From Selenomonadales bacterium UBA7018 (GTDB lineage Bacteria; Bacillota; Negativicutes; Selenomonadales; Selenomonadaceae), in NCBI GenBank assembly GCA_002448305.1, contig DJWY01000029.1, positions 33,624-83,931 on the forward strand: a DNA stretch of 50,308 bases, written 5' to 3'. The notes beneath the pieces are model-generated. The model saw only the letters and a program-made list of their open reading frames with translations, was not told where the DNA came from and did not search any database. This document shows, piece by piece, positions 35,590 through 44,900 of the stretch. Positions within the stretch are counted from its first letter, which is position 1; the number at the start of each line of letters is the position of its first letter. Both the position numbers and the translations under genes were made by a program.

Positions 35590-36762
35590 TCACTTAGTCG
35601 CATTTTGTTGCACGTCAAAAATTTCTCCGCTAGGCTTGAATGAAAAGCCCATATCTTTTGCGGTTACTTGCGTCACTTCCAGCGGCATACCGTCGCGCAA
35701 ATTAGTTAAGCCCTCGACGACAATCCAATCATCAGCCTTTAAGCCGCTTTTGACGACATAATATGAGCCGATTTTTTCGCCAAGTTCAATCTTTCTTACT
35801 GCAGATTTATTATCGGATTGAGCGACGATAACCAGCGTTTCGCCCAAAAGTTGTTGAAGAGCGCGTTCGGGAACGAGCATTGCGTTTGGCATTGTGATAC
35901 CGGTAATTTCTACACGTGCATACATGCCGGGAACAAGTAAACGTTCGGGATTCCTAAAAATTGTACGAATTGTCAACGTGCCAGTCGCGTTTCCCATTGT
36001 CCTATCATATTCGGCAAGCTCTCCAAAATAAGGATACTTTGAGCCGTCAGCGAGCGTCAGAGAAATTTTAAAACTTGAACTCGGTCGGTCTTCTTCCCTT
36101 TCAATTCGCAAATATTCTTGTTCGGAAACGGCAAATTGCACATAAACAGGGTCAACAATACCAATCGTTGCTAATGGTGTGCTACCGGCATTCGCAAGAG
36201 TTCCTACAGGTACATCGTCAATGCCAAGTCTACCACTCATCGGCGCGTAAACAATCGTATCTGCTAAATCGTCCTTAGCCTTTTGCAACAAAGCTTCGTT
36301 GGCTTCAACTTCCGATTTTTGCGACTCGACTGCGGCGCGTTGATTTACAAGCTTTTGTTCTGATACTGCATTTTCCTGCCAAAGTTCCTCATCGCGTTGA
36401 AGGTTGACGCGCTCTTTAGCCAAAGCCGTCTTTGACTTTGCCAGATTTGCTTCAGCTTGCAGAACTGCCGATTGATATTGCCTGTCGTCGATTTTGAACA
36501 AAATTTGCCCTTCGACAACGTCTTGACCGCCCTTAATGTACTTTTCTACAACGGTGCCGTTGACTTTCGATTGAACTTGCATTTCGTCGCGGTCGATAAC
36601 TTGTCCGCTGTAGGAAAGAGTAATCGGAGCGTCGGTTGTCAACACTTTAATTGCCTTTACTTTGGTTGGATATTCCTCTGGAGTTAAATTTTCAGCGTCT
36701 TCGCCGCCACAACCCGCAAGAAGCAACGACACCGCTAAAATTATTGCCGGAAATATTCTCAT
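35590..36762 (-). CDS. RND efflux periplasmic adaptor lipoprotein (AcrA/MexA-type)
   Basis: The 390-residue protein has a lipobox (LLAGC, Cys18), a biotinyl-lipoyl-like hairpin (VVEKYIKGGQDVVEGQILFKI and YAPMSGRLGIDDVPVGTL), a coiled-coil arm of about residues 95-165 and beta-barrel segments. It links the RND subunit to the outer-membrane channel. It is the first gene of the two-gene operon. No classical Shine-Dalgarno precedes the ATG closely; the leader hairpin at 36770-36796 separates the ATG from an AAAGGAAG. Confidence 0.95.
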   Translation of the reverse strand: MRIFPAIILAVSLLLAGCGGEDAENLTPEEYPTKVKAIKVLTTDAPITLSYSGQVIDRDEMQVQSKVNGTVVEKYIKGGQDVVEGQILFKIDDRQYQSAVLQAEANLAKSKTALAKERVNLQRDEELWQENAVSEQKLVNQRAAVESQKSEVEANEALLQKAKDDLADTIVYAPMSGRLGIDDVPVGTLANAGSTPLATIGIVDPVYVQFAVSEQEYLRIEREEDRPSSSFKISLTLADGSKYPYFGELAEYDRTMGNATGTLTIRTIFRNPERLLVPGMYARVEITGITMPNAMLVPERALQQLLGETLVIVAQSDNKSAVRKIELGEKIGSYYVVKSGLKADDWIVVEGLTNLRDGMPLEVTQVTAKDMGFSFKPSGEIFDVQQNATK

Positions 36763-36769
36763 TAAAACT

Positions 36770-36796
36770 GGCGCGTTGAAAAATAGAAAACGCGCC
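36770..36796 (-). promoter_or_regulatory. 8-bp hairpin just upstream of the adaptor start codon
   Basis: Arms GGCGCGTT and AACGCGCC enclose an 11-base loop. In the mRNA the hairpin lies 7 bases before the ATG and just after AAGGAAGTGAAA, so folding may bring that purine site next to the start codon. Confidence 0.5.
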
Positions 36797-37113
36797 TTTC
36801 ACTTCCTTTCTTCACAAATTTTAGTTTTGTTGATAAAATGTTTTCAGCTCTTTGAAAAGTTGAGGTTTGGAGGTTGTCGGCTCGTGTTCGTTGCCTATGT
36901 AAAATCTCAAGCGCACCTAATCTCGCAGTTAGTCTTCTGCGTTACCAAAAATGTAAGTGCACACTGCACATTAACAAAAAATGTAGCCGGATGTTTTGTC
37001 TACCGGATAGAGGCGAGTAAACACGCCCCAACGAATTAAATTTTTAATTGTTGAAAGCCCCCGCCATCGTGGGGACGTTTACTAACTCTCCTCTCGTTTG
37101 TATAGAAAATTTG
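36797..37113 (-). promoter_or_regulatory. Long structured leader of the RND operon
   Basis: This stretch of over 300 bases has no gene. It contains an inverted pair AGTAAAC-GTCCCC / GGGGCG-TGTTTACT (on the minus strand, near 37.02-37.09 kb), an AT palindrome, CCGG-containing repeats near 37.0 kb, and GTGCA-CAC-TGCAC (36957-36969) with AAAAATGTA flanks, which looks like an operator. A seven-codon ORF, MAGAFNN, starts within the first hairpin region behind GAGAGGAGAG. The interval may serve transcription attenuation and repressor binding. Its exact role is unknown. Confidence 0.4.
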
Positions 37114-37119
37114 TTTGTA

Positions 37120-37148
37120 ATTATATCAATCAGAATCGAAATAGACAA
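37120..37148 (-). promoter_or_regulatory. Promoter of the RND operon leader
   Basis: Minus strand TTGTCT (37148-37143), 17-bp spacer and TATAAT (37125-37120). It would create an mRNA leader of about 350 bases. Confidence 0.6.
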
Positions 37149-37160
37149 CCGCTTAAACGA

Positions 37161-37190
37161 AAAAGCCCCCAGAAATTTGGAGGCTTTTTC
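37161..37190 (-). terminator. Intrinsic terminator after the SYLF gene
   Basis: Minus-strand AAAAAGCCTCC, a short AT-rich loop, then GGGGGCTTTTT: a GC-rich stem flanked by A and T runs, working on either strand. Confidence 0.75.
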
Positions 37191-37213
37191 ATTTTCTATT
37201 CAAGAATATTGTT

Positions 37214-37780
37214 TTAATTTAGGTTCTTGTACGGCGAAATTTTCGCGCCTTTCAAAGTCAATTCAAATGCTAAGCCTTTTTTATCGAGTTGATAAACCCA
37301 AATGCCGTCAGCCGCAATGGTAGCCTCTGAAAAAGTATCACCGCTCACGCCGTCGCTTGCCTGCGCGGAAACTTCACTGGCAAATTTGATATTGCCCGAA
37401 ATAAATTTGTCCCAAGCGTCCTTATTAGCAATAACGAAAAGCAAATCGTATTCCTTCGCGCCAAAGTTTACGCCGAGACTAACTTCTTTCATCTTGACAT
37501 AAACTCTTTTGCCGGTCTCATTGTTGACGGCAACTCCGCGCCCTCTATCGTCGCCCCAAAAGCCCCATTTGACACTTGAGGCACTGATTGTGCAATAGGC
37601 GTAGGTATTTCTAATTGCTCTCTGTGCTGACGGATATTTTTGATACATGCGCGACAAAACTTGTTGGCTCATATCGTCTAGTTTGGCGCGTAGCTGTTCG
37701 GGCGTTTCTTTTGCCGCAACCGTGCTTGCCGTCATTAAGACCAGCGCGAACAAAATCAGTTGAATAAATTTCTTTCGCAT
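37214..37780 (-). CDS. Exported SYLF (YSC84-like) domain protein
   Basis: The 188-residue protein has a signal peptide (RKKFIQLILFALVLMTASTVAA) and sequences typical of the SYLF/YSC84 domain: RGRGVAVNNETGKRVYVKMKE, LGVNFGAKEYDLLFVI and ASDGVSGDTFSEA. In eukaryotes the domain binds lipids and actin; in bacteria these exported proteins are uncharacterised. GGGGGAA precedes the ATG at 37780. It is downstream of the double-glycine-leader gene, with a terminator-like hairpin between them. Confidence 0.8.
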   Translation of the reverse strand: MRKKFIQLILFALVLMTASTVAAKETPEQLRAKLDDMSQQVLSRMYQKYPSAQRAIRNTYAYCTISASSVKWGFWGDDRGRGVAVNNETGKRVYVKMKEVSLGVNFGAKEYDLLFVIANKDAWDKFISGNIKFASEVSAQASDGVSGDTFSEATIAADGIWVYQLDKKGLAFELTLKGAKISPYKNLN

Positions 37781-37808
37781 GAAAATTCCCCCAAAAAATA
37801 AATGGCAA

Positions 37809-37839
37809 AATGGGCTTGACAGTAATTGCCAAGTCCATT
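37809..37839 (-). terminator. Hairpin after the double-glycine-leader gene (repeat copy 2)
   Basis: Minus-strand stem AATGGACTTG / CAAGCCCATT with an 11-base loop. No immediate T-run, so termination would be weak. The core is nearly the same as the hairpin at 38277-38325. Confidence 0.55.
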
Positions 37840-37861
37840 CTGTTTAACAGCATTGATTTAA

Positions 37862-38200
37862 TTAGCGGATAATCTTAGTTCCGTTTTCAGTGTCGAAATT
37901 TTTCCAGAATTCTGCGCGGCTAACGCTTTCGCCTTTTTTGTTGAAGTATTCGTTATCTTTGCCGCCAAAATCTTTAATTCCGCCGTAATCCTTGTACTTG
38001 TAGCCGAGCTTATGAATAGCTTCGCGAACTTTTGAAGAACTCAACGCATCATCTTCGCTGATAAGTCCGCGTTTGAGAAGCTCATTGCCGTCTTGGTACG
38101 TTTCAATCCTGTTGCCGCCGGCGACCTGGTCGAGTTCCTCGTCGCTCATCTTTTCGAGTTCGTCATTGATTGTTTTCAAATTTTCCTCGCGTGTTGCCAT
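37862..38200 (-). CDS. Small protein with a double-glycine (peptidase-cleaved) leader
   Basis: The 112-residue product starts MATREENLKTINDELEKM, then SDEELDQVAGG: a typical leader with hydrophobic/acidic positions before a Gly-Gly cleavage site, as in bacteriocin- and NHLP-type precursors exported by C39-peptidase ABC transporters. Mature part: about 83 residues, hydrophilic, without cysteine, with YKDYGGIKDFGG and a C-terminal WKNFDTENG. It lacks the hydrophobic or cysteine-rich character of common bacteriocins, so a signalling or surface role is as likely. AAAGGAG precedes the ATG at 38200; the upstream in-frame ATG at 38221 is rejected. No transporter is nearby. Confidence 0.75.
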   Translation of the reverse strand: MATREENLKTINDELEKMSDEELDQVAGGNRIETYQDGNELLKRGLISEDDALSSSKVREAIHKLGYKYKDYGGIKDFGGKDNEYFNKKGESVSRAEFWKNFDTENGTKIIR

Positions 38201-38276
38201 TGTTATCAGTCTCCTTTCCAATTTCTATAGCTTATACGTTTAAAATCCGATTTTGTTACACAGTATAGAAAAAAAA

Positions 38277-38325
38277 TTTAGACAAAATGGACTCAACAAT
38301 AATTGCCAAGTCCATTCCGTCTAAA
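38277..38325 (-). terminator. Intrinsic terminator after the unknown exported protein (repeat copy 1)
   Basis: Minus-strand 17-bp stem with arms TTTAGACGGAATGGACT and AGTCCATTTTGTCTAAA (two G-U pairs), a 15-base loop and eight T after it. It ends the 38338-38931 gene. Confidence 0.85.
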
Positions 38326-38337
38326 ATCAGATTAAAA

Positions 38338-38931
38338 TTATTGTTTTTCTTTGCTGATGGAAGGCCAATCTTTTCCTAAATCGGAATAGCTGAACCAATT
38401 CTTAGAAGCGTCCCATTTGAAACGATAGCGTTTGGATTTATTATCTTTTTCAAATGCCAAAATCAAATCGCCATTCTTCAACGCCACAATGCTGGGAATA
38501 GCTCCGTTTTCGTGAGCATAGTTATTGCTGTCAATGTAAGTTTCTAATTTCTTATTAGCGGGCGAATAGCCGAAAAGAAACGCACGGTCAATGCTTTCGA
38601 GCGAATAGAACAGTTCGGCGGTGGAAGTGTTTTTGAATACGCGGATTGTGTAGCCGTAATCGACTTTCGGATAATGCGCGTCGTCAAGTCTCTTGTCGTC
38701 AAGCCAAACTATGAAATGCAGACGGTTTTCGCTTTTCGATTGCAAGAGTTTACGCGCCTGAATTTTAAGGTATCCGTAAGGCGTGGTGAAAGTTTCCGAC
38801 AACGCTTGGTCGTTTTTCAGCGTTTCGGTGAAGTTCGGTGCCTCGTAAGTCATCTCGTAAGTCTCGGCGAAACACACCGTAGCAAACGCCATAACAAACA
38901 GGCTTAACACGACGGCAACAAGTTTTTTCAT
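38338..38931 (-). CDS. Exported protein of unknown function
   Basis: The 197-residue product has a clear signal peptide (MKKLVAVVLSLFVMAFATVCFA, cut before ETYEM). The mature part is rich in aromatic residues and lysine (LHFIVWLDDKRLDD, YTIRVFKNTSTAELFYSLE, YRFKWDASKNWFSY), suggesting a beta-rich periplasmic or surface domain. No family is recognised. AGGAGG precedes the ATG at 38931; the longer upstream frame runs back over the promoter. It lies just downstream of the giant RTX-like gene but has its own promoter, so any functional link is only by position. Confidence 0.75.
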   Translation of the reverse strand: MKKLVAVVLSLFVMAFATVCFAETYEMTYEAPNFTETLKNDQALSETFTTPYGYLKIQARKLLQSKSENRLHFIVWLDDKRLDDAHYPKVDYGYTIRVFKNTSTAELFYSLESIDRAFLFGYSPANKKLETYIDSNNYAHENGAIPSIVALKNGDLILAFEKDNKSKRYRFKWDASKNWFSYSDLGKDWPSISKEKQ

Positions 38932-38968
38932 ACTGATTCCTCCTAATACATTTTTTATAAGCGTCCAT

Positions 38969-38997
38969 ATTTTATTATAATTTTTTGTATTCGTCAA
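38969..38997 (-). promoter_or_regulatory. Promoter overlapping the stop codon of the giant RTX-like gene
   Basis: Minus strand TTGACG (38997-38992), 17-bp spacer, TAAAAT (38974-38969). The TGA stop of the giant gene lies within the -35 box. Confidence 0.65.
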
Positions 38998-41900
38998 TAT
39001 GCTATCCAATTAGATTGGGCGTGATTAGCAGAAAATTTAGAGCCGTCAGCAAGTTGATAGGTAACATTAGCGTTGCTGTTGACTTGCAAGGAGCCGCCGT
39101 CCGTGAAATTAATCGACACAGCGTCAGCAGTAATTGATGTGCCGCTAATCTGCTCAAGCGTCACCGTCGAAAGATAAACAATGTCGCCGTCGTGCGCACT
39201 CGCTATCGTGTCAGAGCCGTTGCCCTGCAGATAGTAGAAAGTATTTTTGCCCGCGCCGCCAACGAGTAAATCATCGCCGCCAGAGCCGCCCCATAAGCTT
39301 GCGTCGCCTTGTCCAGCGAAAATTCTGTTGTCAAGGTCATTACCAGCCAAAGAAGTTTTGCCTTGAGCGGTTGAGGCGTCCAAATTCCTAATATCGCCGC
39401 TGAAGGTTTTGCCGTGCGAACCGTCAAGCCATATTTCCGCACTTTCACCAACCGTCAAAGTTGCGTTCTGCGCGGTCGCCGCGAAATAATTTGCCTCTGC
39501 GTTGTAGGTCAGATTTTCATCAGCTACAGCAACGAAATTATTAATCTTGAAATTTTTGCCCTGCGCATTTTCGAGCGTCAACCAACCGTCGCCGCTAATT
39601 TGCATACGCACGCCGCCAGCTTTGTCAATCCGAACGTTCGTAACTGCATTGGTGCCGACATTGATTTTGTCTCCGTCGAAGTTGAAGTTCTGAATAACGT
39701 CGCGACCATTGCCTTTGTCGAAAATATATTCAGTCGTGCCGTTACTCGTCAAAGTCTCATTGGCTGAAGAACTAATCAAAGTATTCTGTCCGCTACCGAC
39801 CGTAACTTGATTGATTCCACTAAACAGAACTTCGCCGCCGCCTACGCTCAAATTTTCCGAACCGAGATTGACAAAAAGATTTTCTGCGTAATTGGTGAAA
39901 TCGACGCCGGATTTTTCGCCAACGTAAAGGTCAGCAAGTTCATTTTCAACCGTGATGACTGCGCCTTTCTGCGCCACAGCTACTTTCGGAGCGGAATTAT
40001 TATCTGCCGTCAAAATGTTTACGAAATCCGCGCCGCTCGCTACATTGGACAAAACGCCGCGCATTTCATTGCCGTTGTAAACTTTTAGGTCGCTACCGTC
40101 AAATTTGAAATCAATAACATCATTGACGCCGAAAAATACACGGTCGCTCGTGTCGTCAAAGCCCGCCTTGAAATTCGCGACTTTTGATTTGCCGTTGCGC
40201 ATTGCAATAGCTACGCCGTCGGCATTTGCGGAGCGTTCTTCAATTTCAATGTAATTATTCCCCGCGCCGCCGTCGACAAAACTACCCTCGAAGGCAAAAA
40301 TTGAATCGCTACCTGCTCCAGCCGTCAGCGTAGAATATTTATTAGCAGTAAGAATCAAATTAGCCTTTTCCTTACTAAGATTAAGTGATTCGTCTTCAAA
40401 AGCTCCGCCGACTTTTTGCAATTCGCCGTTCGTGTTAAAGAAATTTACAGTATTGTTGCCGTCGTCGTCAATGATAACTGCCGAGCCGATTGTAAGTTTA
40501 CCATTATTAAAAACAATGTCGCCTTTATCAATCGCCGTGAAAATGTCTGCATAATCGGTGTGGAAGCCGCTACCCGTTGCGGAATTATAACCCGTAACTG
40601 TCATTCTACCTTGAGCCGCGAAAATTTCAGTCGCGCCGCCCGCTTTTAAGTCAATGTTTACGTTACTGCCCGCAGTGTAAATCGTATCGCGACCCTTGCT
40701 CGCCGTTACGTTGACTTTCGCGCTTGTATCTTCGACGATTGCCGCTTCACCGCCTTTGAGCGTAACATTTCTATTATCGGCGTTCACGGTAACAACATCG
40801 GAAATTTCTTTGACAAGCTTATCTAAAAATTCTTCTTCCGTGTCACTTGGATTTACGCTAGGTTCGTCGCTGGGTTCTTCAGGCGTTTTCAACTCGCCGT
40901 CGGTAATTGTCAGCGTTGCTTCGTCCAAATCGTCCAAAGATATTTTTTCGCCGTTAAGCGTAATGGCGTCCAGATTGCCAGTCAACGTGCCGTTCTTGAG
41001 ATTTTCAAGCGCGGTAATTTTTTCGCCGTCGCCAATCACGCTGAAAGAGTCGCCGCTATTGATTGTATTTCCTTCAATGTCAAGCCCGCTGAGATTGCCG
41101 CTTAGCGTGCCAATGAAATTTTCTATCTTTTCGACTTCGCCGTTTGAATTAAGTTTCATTATGCCTTCAAAGTCGTCTGACGTGGTGAAAGTTCTGCTGC
41201 CAATGGTTATATTGCCACCTCTAGTTATGACAATTTCATCCGCGCCGCCGCTCTCGACTACTTCAACCGAATTTCGCGCCAGTTCAACGCCAATCAACGT
41301 TCCTTCGCCAACTAAAATGGTTGTGTCATTTGTGCCAGTCACGCGGAATTTCTTCCCGTTGAAAATAACTTCGTCGCTAAAGTCGCCTTCTATCAGATAA
41401 GCATTTTCTTCAGGATAAAGGTAGAATTTATCGGTTACGATTTCGCTAACATTGCCGCTTGCGTCCAGCTTGAAAATAGTTTTGTCGGTATAAGTCTCGA
41501 AAGTTTTGTTGTTAATGGTGAAAGTATCAGGCGCGGTCGTTTCGATGTAAACGTTTTGGTCGTCGTTCTTAACAACAAAGTTTGTGCTGTCGGTCACCTT
41601 AACGAATACGCCGTTGACTGTTAGCCCTTCCGAAAAGTCGCCAATAACTTCATCTAAATTATCCGTCGTCGAAAGAGTTATCGTGGCGAAATTTTCTTCA
41701 ACTAATGGGCTTGTGCTCGCTTCAGTTTCTGCAACGTCCGCCGAAGTATTATTAGAATCAACTTGCGCCTGTTCAATGCCGGAAACGTTGCCCGAATTAT
41801 CAAGCGTGAAAGTTTTGCCCGCGCTCATCTCGAATTTATTGCCACTGAAAATAATCGTGCCGTCGGCTGAAGTCGTCAATTTTTCTACGCCGCCCAATTC

Positions 41901-44900
41901 GTATACGCGAACATTTTTCCGATAAGTTTTGCCGCCGGTTGTAACTGAATCGCCCGCAACATTTGATATTCCCGTTATCTTTTCGCCGTCGCTGGCAACT
42001 TTTATAGAACTTGCGCCAGTCAAGCGAATTGCCTTGCCGTTCACTTTGATTGCGTTTTCAAAATTGCCCTCAACCGAACCTGTAAGCCCGTTTATTTCAG
42101 AAATGTTGCCGCGAGAATCCATTACGAAAGTAACGCCGTCGGAGTCGTCGCTTATCTTGTAGGTGTTGTCATGGATTTTAAATTCGCCGCTCTGCTTCGT
42201 CACAATCGAAGCATTTGGCAAGCCGTTGCCGGTTATCTCCGCCGAAGTCTTGACGCCCTCAATACTCGAAATTTTCTTGTCGACGACTTTGACGCTCTCA
42301 TAACAATCATCTTGAATTTGAACATATTTATCGTCGACGACAAAGCCTCTTAGGGTAATGGGCTCATTATCTATCGTGTCTTTAACGTTAATCAGCCCGC
42401 ATCTTATCTGCTCGTTCGTCTCAAATTTCTTGCCGATAAGTTCGACCGCGCCTACAATCTCGAATTGCCGATTTTGATATTTAGTTTCATCGTCGCCGCT
42501 GACTTTCGCGCCGTCCGTCAAGGAAACTAATTTGGCGTTATAGCGATTGATTTGCGCCGCGCCGCCGCCCGAAAGCGTCAACCCGTCATATTGGAAAGTT
42601 CCACTCGATAAATCGAACTCAACGCCGCGAGTAATTGTCTGCGCCTTAGAATTTGCTGTAGCGTTGAAAGTAATTCCGTTGACGGTGTAATCGCCCGCCG
42701 TATTAAAGTTATAAGTTTTTCCTGCCGCTTCGGAATCATCATCGGCATATTCTTCGCCCTGCGCGGCAACTTTTATTTCGCCGTTGGAATTGCCGTAAAC
42801 GACGTAGGTATTTTTAGCAGTCGAAGTGATTGTTTGTCCGGCAATGTTGAAGGTGCCCGCGCCAGAAGTTTCCACTTCAAAGCGCAAATCGCCCGCGTCA
42901 ACGTATTCTGTAGAGGTCGAAATTGTCGCGCCGTTCTTTACACCCGCGATTTTATCTATGCCGCTCGTGCCTGCAGTTTCAATCGTCCAAGTGTCGCTAC
43001 CTTTAATTTCTACCGTCTCGAACATAAATCTATTGATTCCGACGCTGATTGTATTTTCCTTGTAGTATTCGATATAAGTTGTGCCGTCTTCAGTCAGCTG
43101 AACTTTTTTATTCGTGTCGCCAAAGTAAGCAATGCTATCTTTTCCTGTCAGCTGGTAAATACTTCCGCTCAAATTTTTAACCAACGCGCCATTCGGCAAA
43201 AGAACTGAACAGAATAAATCGTTCGTGTTGTCAATGGTCGCCTCGCCCGTGCCAGTAATCGCCGCGCCGTTTATCGTTACGGGCTTTGCACTAAGCGGAA
43301 CTTTTATATTGTCCTTATCGGCAGTAATTTCAAGCGCAGTATCGGAAGAAATTTTCTTGCCGTCGATTGTGTAATTGCCCGCCGCCAAATTTAACTTAGC
43401 CGCTTCGGGCGAAGTGATATTAAGATTCGCGCCGTCCGGTATGTTAATTTTATTGCTAGCCAAATCGAAGACAATTTCCCCGCCGTTTGAAACGCCGCTG
43501 ACTTTCACGCCGTCGAAATAAACTTCGGCATTTGCGTCGCGCAACGGGATTTTAATTTCGTTCGTGTCGGCAGTAAACGTTAAATCAGCTGAAGTCTCAA
43601 AAGTTCTGCCGTTGATTGTGTAAGTTCCCGCCTCGCATTTAAAGGTTTTAACCTCGTCGCCCGTCGTAATGCTCGCCGCGTCGCTGATTGTAATTTCTTT
43701 GCCGTCCAGAGAATAAATTACCGGCTTATTTTGCGTGTAAGTTGTTTTCACGCCGTCGAAGTCAATTTGCGTGCCGTTGAAAGTAATTTGCTCATCAATG
43801 GTTATGCGCCCGATATTTTCCACGTCAATTTCTTTGTCCTGAACTTTAAATGTGCTCCCGTTTACTTCTATCGTTTCAAGCTCATCATCAGTTTTTGCAA
43901 GCGCGATTGCTACGTCGTTAATCTTGTAGTAAGAGTATTTATCATCATTGGAAGTAGAATTTTTAGCATCGTCTTTAAAGTCAAATGTCAGCTTTGTAAA
44001 ATCGTTGGAGAGAGTTTTAACGGAAGACCCATTGTAAATCGTGTAGGTTTCGTCGTTAGAATTGTAATTGATTGTCATTGGCGCGAGTTTGCCGAAGTAA
44101 CCTTCCTTAGCGACTTCTAAATCAACGAATTGCACGCCGTAACCTTCAAACGTCATGCCGCGCCGTTCTACAGTAACTGTGCCCGAACCGTTATGAGCGT
44201 TTATCGGAAAGTCATTAATCATAATATTGCTTGCGCTAACGTCGACTTGATAACCTCTGGGAACCATGACATTTGCCGAAGAATTATTTTCAAAGGAAAT
44301 CCTTTTCGCGCCCTTTGTCGTGACGGTGCTATTTTTAAGTGCTTCAGCTTCAATCCGCCCGAAATTGAAAGTCGTATCTTCGTCGAAAGTAATTTCGTCG
44401 CCGTAATTTTTGCTCGTCAACTTCGCAGTATTTTTCCCGTCGTCAAGCTTATATTCCAAAGTGCTACCGCTGACTAAATTCGCCGTGCCGTAATGCCATT
44501 TAACTTTTCCGGCGTCTTCTGCTTTAACATTGACAGTATAATTTTGCAATGCGCTACTTAGTGACAGCGTGGAAGAATCTTTATTGAATTGGTAAGCGTC
44601 CTTGATAATGTTTTCGGGCAAATCGCTTGCGCAAGTCACTGCGCCATTTTTAACAGTGAAAGTTGCTTGCGTGCCGTTAATGATATGCGGATTGGATAAA
44701 GTCGCGGCTCCGTCCAATGTGATTTTATCTTTGCCGACCGTGATAACAATATCATTACCGGTGGTCGCGGAAGTGAATTCGGTTTGGACAACATTTAGCG
44801 TTGCCATATCATCAAAGCCATAAATTTTGTCGTTGCCGTCGCCCGCGTTGTACTCTATGAAAATTTCATCGTTGCCCCTAATGCTGATTTGGTCGTCGGC

